A DNA stretch of 9,713 nt, from assembly GCA_943327025.2 (NCBI GenBank), contig CALPVO020000066.1, forward strand, positions 1 to 9,713, given 5' to 3'. The position numbers and the translations under genes were made by a program. Of this stretch, positions 1-5,885 are shown piece after piece. This DNA comes from Janthinobacterium lividum (lineage in GTDB: Bacteria > Pseudomonadota > Gammaproteobacteria > Steroidobacterales > Steroidobacteraceae). The notes beneath the pieces are model-generated. The model made no database searches. It saw only the letters and a program-made list of their open reading frames with translations, and had not been told where the DNA came from. Each line of letters opens with the position of its first letter. Within the stretch, counting starts at the first letter, position 1.

Positions 1-1
1 C

Positions 2-790
2 TTGCTCGCAAAAATCGCGCAGTCGGGCCCCGGCCATTGGCGTTGGGGCTGGTATCTCATGGCCGCCATTTCCGCAGGCGCTGCGCTGCTGGCATGGCTT
101 ACCGTGAAGGAACAGCCGGCCGACCTCGGGCAACACCCGGATGGCGTCGATCCCACTGCGGCAGCCACTGGCAAGGCCAAGCCCTTGCCTGCGTTCGTCA
201 CGCGCGACGTCTGGACTTCCGCTGAAGTACTGCGCGGCCCGCAGTTCTGGCTGATGGTGCTGTCGTTCTGCGGCGTGAGCATGGGCTTCGCGCTGTTCCT
301 GGGGCATGGCATCGTGCATTTGAAAGACCTCGGCCACCCCATGACCGTGGGCGCGTGGGCGATGAGCACGCTGACGCTGACCGGTTTGCTCGCCAAAGGC
401 CTACTGGCGGCGCTGGGCGATCGCTTGGATCCGCGCTATCTGTGGGGCTTGTTTTGCGCCTCATTCGGCGTGGGCTTGCTGGTATTGCTGGTGGCTCGCA
501 CGCCCACGCTGGTGTCCGTTGCGGCCGCCTGCATGGGCATCGGGTTTGGTGGCGGGCTAGTCACCATGATGGCCGTGTTGGGCAACTACTATGGCGCGCA
601 AGCATTCGCGGCAGTCTCCGGTCTTGGCATTGCCATCAACACCGGCGTCAGTGCCATCGCGCCCATCGGGGCGGGCTTCCTGTTCGACCACGGCTTTGGC
701 TATACCGGCGCCTTCAGCGCCGTGGCTGCTTGGTGCATCGTTGGTGGTGCGGTCATCATGCTGCTACCGAAGCCGCGGCGACAGGCGTAG
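2..790 (+). CDS. Major facilitator superfamily transporter, C-terminal part (5' truncated by window edge)
   Basis: The open frame runs in from the left edge, so the N-terminal half is missing and the TTG at base 2 is not a real start. The visible 262 residues give one hydrophobic segment (about 15-34), a long hydrophilic loop rich in Pro, Ala and Lys (36-80), then six further hydrophobic segments (about 82-104, 114-136, 146-165, 168-193, 202-228, 235-256). That is the pattern of TM6, the central cytoplasmic loop and TM7-12 of a 12-helix MFS permease. The loop after the second segment of this half, GDRLDPRYL (139-147), resembles the MFS G-D-R-x-x-R loop motif. The Gly/Ala-rich helices and overall look resemble the monocarboxylate/oxalate-formate antiporter branch, but the substrate cannot be read from the sequence. 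Its position beside a protocatechuate operon suggests uptake of an aromatic acid or pathway intermediate (inference). Its 3' end overlaps the convergent regulator gene by 27 bp. Confidence 0.88.
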   Translation: MLAKIAQSGPGHWRWGWYLMAAISAGAALLAWLTVKEQPADLGQHPDGVDPTAAATGKAKPLPAFVTRDVWTSAEVLRGPQFWLMVLSFCGVSMGFALFLGHGIVHLKDLGHPMTVGAWAMSTLTLTGLLAKGLLAALGDRLDPRYLWGLFCASFGVGLLVLLVARTPTLVSVAAACMGIGFGGGLVTMMAVLGNYYGAQAFAAVSGLGIAINTGVSAIAPIGAGFLFDHGFGYTGAFSAVAAWCIVGGAVIMLLPKPRRQA

Positions 791-2008
791 TTCTTCCAAT
801 AAGCTGTCTTGGCTCGCCGTCGGTCGCCAGCCGCGGCGTAGCGTCAGGCCAATATCGCGCGTTACCTCACCGGCTGGGTGCGGTAACACGGCGAGCAATC
901 CCGCTTCCAGTTCTTGATGCACTTGGCGCGCGGAAAGCAGCATGAGGCGGTCGCTAGCCAGCAGCAGCGACCGCGCCGCCACCCACGAATTGCACTCCAC
1001 GGCGCCAATGGGCACGGGCAAACCCGCTGCCTGAAACAAGGCGGTGTATTGCGCGCGCAGCGGCGAGCCTGTCCTTGGCGCCACCCACGCATAGCGGGCC
1101 AATTGCACCGCCGTGGCGGGCCGTTTTCTGTTGGCGACCGTTGCCAAGGGGTGGCCTGCCCGCATCACGATTGCCAGCGGGTCGTCGAACAAGTGCTCTT
1201 GCAGCACATCGACGGGTGCTGGGTGGCGCAAGGCGCCCACCAAGACATCGGCTTCACCGCGGCGCAGCGCTTCCAGCAAGGTGTCGTACGGCCCGTCGAG
1301 AATTTCCACCGTATGTCCAGGCGTGGTTTCCAGAAAGCGGAGCACGGCGGAAGGCACGAGCCAACTGCGGGCGAGCGGCATGGCGCCAATGACCGTGCGG
1401 CCCCGGTTCACAGCATGGGCTGCGTCCTGCAACTCCGCTCGGGCCTGCGCCAATTCACTGCGGGCCAGACCAATCGCCTGTGCCAAGGCTTCAGCTTCAC
1501 GGGTGGCCAGGAGGCCGAAGCTGGTTTGCTCGAAGAGTATGGCGCCGGTGGCACGCTCCAGTCCGCGAGCATGGCGGTTCAGGCCCGCCCGCGAAACACC
1601 GACGGCGCGAGCGGCCACGGCAAACCCGTGATGCCGTACCACCTGCTCCAACGCCATCAACTGGGCGGCCGAACACCCATGCAAGGCATCCTTGGCATCG
1701 CGCCCTTTCGGCCAGCCACGCGTCTCCGCCAAGGCGCGGCGCAACAACTCCAGCGCGCGCTCCAGACGGGCGCAGGCAAGCGAACCCTCCGTGGTCAGCA
1801 TCAGCACCCCAGCCTCGCGGCGAAACAACGGACCGCCCAGTTCGCGTTCCACGGACTGCAGGGCCTGCGTGACGGCCGGTTGCGTCAGATGCAGGGCGCG
1901 GGCGGCCGCGGAAACACTGCCCTCCCCGGCCACTCGGCAACAGAGAGCCAAATGGCGCAGATTGGGCAGGGCAGCGGGCGGGTCTAAGAATGGAGACGGG
2001 GATTTCAT
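764..2008 (-). CDS. LysR-type transcriptional regulator with two tandem N-terminal HTH units, probable regulator of the lig operon
   Basis: This 414-aa protein is about 100 residues longer than a usual LysR regulator (about 300). Residues 17-75 form a canonical LysR winged HTH, with SAAARALHLTQPAVTQALQ followed by VERELGGPLFRR. Residues 116-173 repeat the same layout in degenerate form (VAARAVGVSRAGLNRHARGLE, then GAILFE, then GLLAT), that is, a second HTH_1-like unit. A helical linker (174-200) leads to a substrate-binding domain (about 204-410) opening with RTVIGAMPLARSWLVPSAVLRF and containing GEADVLVGAL. The ATG at 2008-2006 is the only credible start. No Shine-Dalgarno sequence lies upstream, and a TATAAG -10-like box sits only 11 nt before it. 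The gene is divergent from ligK across 105 bp, the usual layout for a LysR activator that controls the facing operon and itself. The inducer is unknown; a pathway intermediate is likely. It plays the role of LigR/GalR-type regulators, but I cannot claim orthology, so no symbol is given. Confidence 0.93.
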   Translation of the reverse strand: MKSPSPFLDPPAALPNLRHLALCCRVAGEGSVSAAARALHLTQPAVTQALQSVERELGGPLFRREAGVLMLTTEGSLACARLERALELLRRALAETRGWPKGRDAKDALHGCSAAQLMALEQVVRHHGFAVAARAVGVSRAGLNRHARGLERATGAILFEQTSFGLLATREAEALAQAIGLARSELAQARAELQDAAHAVNRGRTVIGAMPLARSWLVPSAVLRFLETTPGHTVEILDGPYDTLLEALRRGEADVLVGALRHPAPVDVLQEHLFDDPLAIVMRAGHPLATVANRKRPATAVQLARYAWVAPRTGSPLRAQYTALFQAAGLPVPIGAVECNSWVAARSLLLASDRLMLLSARQVHQELEAGLLAVLPHPAGEVTRDIGLTLRRGWRPTASQDSLLEELRLSPRLR

Positions 2009-2014
2009 GTCAAC

Positions 2015-2039
2015 AATTTCTTATAGGTAGCGAGAAATT
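2015..2039. promoter_or_regulatory. Candidate LysR-type operator, perfect dyad of T-N11-A form
   Basis: AATTTCT (2015-2021) and AGAAATT (2033-2039) are perfect 7-bp inverted repeats separated by exactly 11 bases, so the inner bases give T2021-N11-A2033, the classic LysR-type box. A further AATTTC copy lies at 2036-2041, 21 bp (two helical turns) from the first. It also makes the overlapping palindrome GAAATTTC (2034-2041), followed by the palindrome CAATTG (2041-2046). An imperfect outer pair, CAACAATT (2011-2018) and AATTGGTTG (2042-2050), extends the symmetry. The dyad overlaps the candidate -10 of the regulator gene, which would allow autorepression. Confidence 0.6.
2020..2025 (-). promoter_or_regulatory. 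Candidate -10 box for the LysR gene
   Basis: Read on the minus strand these bases are TATAAG, five of six matching the sigma-70 -10 consensus. No good -35 hexamer is found at 16-18 bp. The box lies inside the T-N11-A dyad and ends 11 nt before the ATG, so any transcript from it would have a very short or absent leader. Confidence 0.35.
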
Positions 2040-2102
2040 TCAATTGGTTGTTTCAGCGGGCCGGGCGCACAGTATCCGCCTACCCGTCAATGCTGGGCTC
2101 TC

Positions 2103-2106
2103 GAGG
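2103..2106 (+). promoter_or_regulatory. Ribosome binding site of ligK
   Basis: GAGG sits 7 nt before the ATG at 2114. It selects that start over the in-frame TTG at 2048 and ATG at 2090, which would add residues absent from the aldolase family and would run through the promoter region. Confidence 0.7.
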
Positions 2107-2113
2107 TTTTCTT

Positions 2114-2800
2114 ATGAGCGTCGTCTACCGCAACATCCCTCGCCCCGACCGCGCCGTCACCGACGGTTTCACGGCCCACGGCGTCGCCACCGTCCACGAA
2201 GCCCAAGGCCGCACGGGCTTGCTGGCGCCCTACATGCGCCCCATCTATCCAGGCGCGCACATCAGCGGCACGGCCGTCACTGCCAGCGTTGCCCCCGGCG
2301 ACAACTGGATGCTGCATGTGGCCGTGGAACAGTGCCAAGCCGGCGACATTCTCGTCGTGGCGCCTACCTCGTTCTGCGACATGGGCTACTTCGGCGACCT
2401 GCTCGCCGGCTCGCTCATGGCGCGCGGCGTACGCGGCCTCATCATCGACGCTGGCGTGCGCGACATCGGCGACCTCACGAGCATGAAGTTCCCCGTCTGG
2501 TCCAAGGCTGTGTCCGCCCAAGGCACGGTAAAGGAGACCGTCGGCAGCGTGAATGTACCGGTAGTCTGCGGCGGCGCGCTCATTCACCCCGGTGACATCC
2601 TCGTCGCTGACGACGATGGCGTCGTGGTGGTGCCCCGCAAGAAGGGCACTGCGGTGCTGCAGGCCAGCGCGGAGCGCGAGGCGAAAGAAGCCAAGACGCG
2701 CGTGCGCCTGAACGCCGGTGAACTCGGCCTCGACATCTATTCCATGCGCGAGAAGCTGGCGAAGTACGGCCTGACTTACCGCGACGCGGACTGGGACTAA
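2114..2800 (+). CDS. ligK: 4-carboxy-4-hydroxy-2-oxoadipate (CHA/HMG) aldolase LigK
   Basis: This is the last enzyme of the pathway. It splits 4-carboxy-4-hydroxy-2-oxoadipate into pyruvate and oxaloacetate, and members of this class II family also cleave 4-hydroxy-4-methyl-2-oxoglutarate and decarboxylate oxaloacetate. The 228 residues are the usual length for LigK/GalC/PmdE and show the RraA-like fold. The signature is [20 protein letters not shown] (91-110), followed by [11 protein letters not shown]116 and D117 in GVRD correspond to the pyruvate-binding Arg and metal-binding Asp of the family. [20 protein letters not shown] (151-170) is the second conserved block. The start at [11 protein letters not shown] is set by a GAGG site 7 nt upstream. 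It is the first gene of the operon, immediately downstream of the LysR-type control region; the next gene begins 4 nt after its stop. The protein is cytosolic and needs Mg2+ or Mn2+ (family knowledge). Confidence 0.95.
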   Translation: MSVVYRNIPRPDRAVTDGFTAHGVATVHEAQGRTGLLAPYMRPIYPGAHISGTAVTASVAPGDNWMLHVAVEQCQAGDILVVAPTSFCDMGYFGDLLAGSLMARGVRGLIIDAGVRDIGDLTSMKFPVWSKAVSAQGTVKETVGSVNVPVVCGGALIHPGDILVADDDGVVVVPRKKGTAVLQASAEREAKEAKTRVRLNAGELGLDIYSMREKLAKYGLTYRDADWD

Positions 2801-2804
2801 CCCT

Positions 2805-3908
2805 ATGCTGCGCGCCATTCCCTGCACGCTCATGCGTGGCGGCACCTCCAAAGGGCTGTATTTCCACGCCAAGGACCTGCCCACGGACCGTAGCGCACGC
2901 GACCGCGTGCTGCTCGCCGCCATGGGCTCGCCTGACGAGCGGCAGATAGATGGCGTTGGCGGCGCGCATCCGCTCACGAGCAAGGTGGCCGTCATCAGCC
3001 CATCCACGCGACCCGATGCCGATGTGGACTATCTGTTCTTGCAAGTCGTCGTCGACAAAGCCGAAGTGAGCGATAGCCAGAACTGCGGCAACTTGCTCGC
3101 TGGCGTGGGCCCTTGGGCCATCGAAAACGGCCTCGTGCCGGTGGCCGGCGAAACCACCGCCGTACGCATTCACATGGTGAACACCGCGAGCATCGCGGTG
3201 GCACAGGTGCAAACGCCGGGCGGCGTTGTGGAATACGCAGGCACGGCGCGCATCGACGGCGTCCCAGGTACGGCAGCGCCAGTGATGCTCGACTTCCTCG
3301 ACGTGGCCGGCTCCAGCTGCGGTGCGCTGTTTCCCACCGGCAACCTCGTCGATGAAGTGGAAGGCGTACAAGTCACTTGCGTCGACAACGGCATGCCCGT
3401 GGTCATGCTGCGCGCCACGGACCTTGGCAAGCTTGGCGATGAAAGCCCTGAAGCACTGGAAGCGGACAGCGAACTGCGCGCGCGGGTGGAGGCCATTCGT
3501 TTGGCCATTGGCCCGCGCATGAACTTGGGTGACGTGAAGAAGAAGACCGTTCCCAAGATGTGCTTGGTGTCGCCACCCAAAGCGGGCGGCACGGTGAACA
3601 CGCGCAACTTCATTCCGCACCGCGTACACGAAGCGATCGGCGTGTTAGGCGCCGTGAGCGTCGCCACCGCTTGCGTGGCCCCGGGTGCCGTGGGCAGTGA
3701 ATATGCCGAAGGCGTTGGCGCGCTCGATGCCAACGGTGTGGCTTTGTCGCTGGATATCGAACATCCCACTGGCTTCTTCACCGTTGCCATGGAAGTGGCG
3801 CTGGAAGCGGGTGTCATTCAGGTACGCCGTTCCGCCTTGCTGCGCACCACACGCAAGCTGTTCCGTGGCGAGGTCTACGTGCCTGCGGCTGCTTGGGACA
3901 GCCCATGA
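2805..3908 (+). CDS. ligU: 4-oxalomesaconate tautomerase/isomerase LigU (GalD), PrpF family
   Basis: The 367-aa protein of the PrpF family (diaminopimelate-epimerase-like fold) shifts the double bond or tautomeric form of 4-oxalomesaconate so that the hydratase can act. Conserved blocks are CTLMRGGTSKGLYF (7-20), HPLTSKVAVI (55-64), DSQNCGNLLAGVGPWAI (90-106) and FPTGNLVDEVEGV. Lys60 and Cys94 are 34 residues apart, the same spacing as the catalytic Lys/Cys pair I recall for LigU (66/100) and PrpF (73/107), so both catalytic residues look intact. The ATG follows the ligK stop by 4 nt, with a weak GGGA 8 nt upstream. The stop is in a 4-bp ATGA overlap with the next gene, which implies translational coupling. 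GalD of Pseudomonas putida is the other common name. The PrpF relatives act on 2-methylaconitate, but the lig context settles the assignment. Confidence 0.92.
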   Translation: MLRAIPCTLMRGGTSKGLYFHAKDLPTDRSARDRVLLAAMGSPDERQIDGVGGAHPLTSKVAVISPSTRPDADVDYLFLQVVVDKAEVSDSQNCGNLLAGVGPWAIENGLVPVAGETTAVRIHMVNTASIAVAQVQTPGGVVEYAGTARIDGVPGTAAPVMLDFLDVAGSSCGALFPTGNLVDEVEGVQVTCVDNGMPVVMLRATDLGKLGDESPEALEADSELRARVEAIRLAIGPRMNLGDVKKKTVPKMCLVSPPKAGGTVNTRNFIPHRVHEAIGVLGAVSVATACVAPGAVGSEYAEGVGALDANGVALSLDIEHPTGFFTVAMEVALEAGVIQVRRSALLRTTRKLFRGEVYVPAAAWDSP

Positions 3909-4849
3909 CTACACCGCAAGTGCTGCTGCTGGGGTTTGGTGAAGTCGGGCAAACGCTCGGCGCTGAGTTCATCGCCCGCGGGTTGTCGCGTTTGGCGGCG
4001 TGGGACCAACTGTTTCCCTGGCCGGAGAGCCCCCCTGCGCTGGCGCTGGAAGACGGCCCTTTCGCGAACCATATCGCCCCAGGCCACAATCTGGCGGGCG
4101 CCCTGAATGCGGTGCGCGTCATGGCCAACGACAGCGAGCAGAGCCAGCCAACGCTACTCATCATCTCGGCCGTCACCGCAGAACAATGCTTGCCCGCTGC
4201 CGAAGAAACGGCGCGATTGCTGGCCCAACTCGACGTGAACGCTTGGTACCTGGATCTCAACTCCGCTTCGCCAGGCACCAAGCAAGCAGCGAGCGCGGTG
4301 GTCAACGCTGCAGGCGGGCGCTACGTGGAAGCGGCCGTCATGTCGCCTATCCACCCACAGCGGTTGGGTGCGCCCATCCTGCTCGGTGGGCCAGATGCCG
4401 CTGCCTTTCTGCCGGTGGCCGAAGCGCTCGGCTTCACCGGTATGCAAGTTTTTGCAGAAGCCATCGGGCGCGCTTCGGCGGCCAAGATGTGTCGCAGCGT
4501 CATGGTGAAGGGCATGGAGGCCTTGCTCACCGAAAGTCTGCTGACGGCGCGTCGCCATGGCGTGGAAGACACCGTGCTGGCCTCCCTGCAGGACCTCTTC
4601 CCGCTCGGCGACTGGGAGACACTGGCGCACTACATGGTCTCGCGCTCGGTGCAGCACGGGAAACGGCGCGCCGAAGAGATGCGCCAGGTAGCGGCCACCG
4701 TGCGTGAAGCCGGCCTTGAGCCGTGGATGAGCAATGGCTGCGCCGAACGCCAAGCCTGGGCGGCGCCCCAGCGCGCCGTGCTCGCCAACACGAATTTGAA
4801 GAACCTGCTGGATGCGGTGCTGCAAAACGTACCCGCACCCCAAGCCTGA
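3905..4849 (+). CDS. NAD(P)-dependent 6-phosphogluconate-dehydrogenase-like oxidoreductase (DUF1932-type C-terminus), unknown substrate
   Basis: The 314-aa protein has the beta-hydroxyacid dehydrogenase layout. The N-terminal Rossmann fold shows VLLLGFGEVG (G10-x-G12-x-x-G15). LDLNSASPGTK (117-126) and YVEAAVMSPIHPQRLGAPIL (140-159) align with the substrate-binding loop of 3-hydroxyisobutyrate dehydrogenases. GRASAAKMCRSVMVKGMEAL (188-207) carries the presumed catalytic Lys194. The helical C-terminus (about 190-290) with GDWETLAHYMVSRSVQHGKR looks like the DUF1932 domain. The start at 3905 shares ATGA with the ligU stop; an in-frame TTG at 3893 is rejected. The ligJ start follows 13 nt after the stop. 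The gene is thus locked into the operon, but no step of the canonical pathway needs it, because LigC is the only required dehydrogenase. It may reduce a keto intermediate, reclaim a side product or serve a related substrate (inference). The motifs give good confidence in the family and little in the role. Confidence 0.85.
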   Translation: MTTPQVLLLGFGEVGQTLGAEFIARGLSRLAAWDQLFPWPESPPALALEDGPFANHIAPGHNLAGALNAVRVMANDSEQSQPTLLIISAVTAEQCLPAAEETARLLAQLDVNAWYLDLNSASPGTKQAASAVVNAAGGRYVEAAVMSPIHPQRLGAPILLGGPDAAAFLPVAEALGFTGMQVFAEAIGRASAAKMCRSVMVKGMEALLTESLLTARRHGVEDTVLASLQDLFPLGDWETLAHYMVSRSVQHGKRRAEEMRQVAATVREAGLEPWMSNGCAERQAWAAPQRAVLANTNLKNLLDAVLQNVPAPQA

Positions 4850-4855
4850 AAGGAG
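4849..4855 (+). promoter_or_regulatory. Ribosome binding site of ligJ
   Basis: AAAGGAG, the strongest Shine-Dalgarno sequence in the operon, overlaps the last base of the preceding stop codon and lies 7 nt before the ATG at 4863. It rules out the earlier in-frame start at 4812. Confidence 0.8.
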
Positions 4856-4862
4856 CAACGAA

Positions 4863-5885
4863 ATGATTATCGACTGCCACGGCCACTACACCACCGCACC
4901 GGACCTGCACACCAAGTTCCGTGACGCGCAGCTGGCCCATGCGAAAAACACGGAGCTCCCAGCGGCGAATCGCCCTGACATCAGCGACGACCAAATTCGC
5001 GAAAGCATCGAACTGAACCAGCTGAAGCTGCAGCGTGACCGCGGCTCCGACCTCACTATTTTTTCGCCGCGCGCCTCCACCATGGGGCACCACGAAGGCA
5101 CGGAAGCGGTTTCGCAGGAATGGACCATTGCTTGCAACGACCTGGTGAAGCGCGTGGTCGACCTCTACCCGGAAAACTTCATTGGTGTGTGCCAGCTGCC
5201 ACAGTCGCCGGGTGTGCCCATCGCCAATTCCATCGCCGAGTTGGAGCGTTGCGTCACGGAGCTGGGCTTCGTGGGCTGCAACTTGAACCCGGACCCGTCC
5301 GGCGGCCACTGGCGGTCGCCGCCGCTGACCGACAAGCACTGGTATCCGTTCTACGAAAAGATGGTGGCGCTGGATGTTCCCGCCATGGTGCATGTGTCTG
5401 CCTCGTGCAACCACAACTTCCACGCCACCGGCGCGCACTACATTAACGCGGACACCACGGCGTTCATGCAGTTCCTGCAGGGCGACTTGTTCCGCGATTT
5501 TCCCACCCTGCGCTTCATCATTCCGCACGGCGGCGGCGCGGTGCCTTACCACTGGGGCCGTTACCGTGGCCTTGCGGACATGCTGAAGCGTCCGGCCCTG
5601 CGTGACCACGTGATGAAGAACGTGTACTTCGACACTTGCGTGTACCACCAGCCCGGCATCGACCTGCTGTTCCGCGTCATCGATATCGACAACATCCTGT
5701 TCGGTTCGGAGATGGTGGGTGCCGTGCGCGGTATCGACCCGGAGACCGGCAACTACTTCGACGACACCAAGCGCTACATCGACCACCTCGACATTCCGGC
5801 AGCCGACAAGAAAAAGGTCTTCGAAGGCAATGCCCGCCGCGTTTATCCGCGCCTGGATACCTCCCTGAAGGCCCGCGGCCTGTGA
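4863..5885 (+). CDS. ligJ: 4-oxalomesaconate hydratase LigJ (amidohydrolase superfamily)
   Basis: It adds water to the isomerised oxalomesaconate to give 4-carboxy-4-hydroxy-2-oxoadipate, a hydration done by a zinc TIM-barrel protein of the amidohydrolase superfamily. The 340 residues match the family (341 in the Sphingobium protein as I recall). The N-terminal metal motif IDCHGHYTT gives H6 and H8. MVHVSASCNHNFHATGAHY supplies H177, the third metal ligand. FIIPHGGGAVPYHWGRYRG has H222. LFGSEMVG has E283, matching the catalytic Glu of LigJ with a one-residue offset. All key residues are therefore present. A strong AAAGGAG fixes the start. The last bases form a GTGA overlap with ligI, so the two are probably translationally coupled. 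This is the LigJ/PmdF hydratase type and not the unrelated GalB type. It acts between LigU and LigK in the cytoplasm. Confidence 0.95.
   Translation: MIIDCHGHYTTAPDLHTKFRDAQLAHAKNTELPAANRPDISDDQIRESIELNQLKLQRDRGSDLTIFSPRASTMGHHEGTEAVSQEWTIACNDLVKRVVDLYPENFIGVCQLPQSPGVPIANSIAELERCVTELGFVGCNLNPDPSGGHWRSPPLTDKHWYPFYEKMVALDVPAMVHVSASCNHNFHATGAHYINADTTAFMQFLQGDLFRDFPTLRFIIPHGGGAVPYHWGRYRGLADMLKRPALRDHVMKNVYFDTCVYHQPGIDLLFRVIDIDNILFGSEMVGAVRGIDPETGNYFDDTKRYIDHLDIPAADKKKVFEGNARRVYPRLDTSLKARGL

Larger units (their letters stand above)
2009..2113. promoter_or_regulatory. Divergent lysR/ligK control region
   Basis: This 105-bp gap separates two divergent starts. Bases 2011-2053 are strikingly AT-rich against a G+C-rich background and hold nested dyads centred on a LysR-type box. 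The operon promoter should lie to the right of it. A weak candidate is TTGTTT at 2048-2053 with AGTATC/CAGTAT near 2070-2076. A poor match to consensus is expected for an activator-dependent promoter. A leftward TATAAG box (2025-2020) could serve the regulator gene. Confidence 0.7.

Noticed and set aside
914..1987. A 357-codon plus-strand frame opposite the LysR gene
   Set aside because: The minus strand has intact HTH and effector-binding motifs. The plus-strand translation is Gln/Arg/Gly-rich without any domain.
2048..2113. Upstream in-frame starts for ligK (TTG 2048, ATG 2090)
   Set aside because: They would add residues not found in the aldolase family and overlap the promoter region. 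The ATG at 2114 has a GAGG site at the right distance.
2087..3629. Two long minus-strand frames opposite ligK and ligU (2087-3007 and 2580-3629)
   Set aside because: They are antisense to genes with clear family motifs, rich in Ala, His and Arg, and have no credible start context.
4527..5786. A 419-codon open frame on the minus strand
   Set aside because: It lies entirely opposite ligJ and the 3' end of the dehydrogenase gene, has a low-complexity Val/His/Arg-rich translation and no recognisable motif. It is a shadow produced by G+C-rich codon bias.
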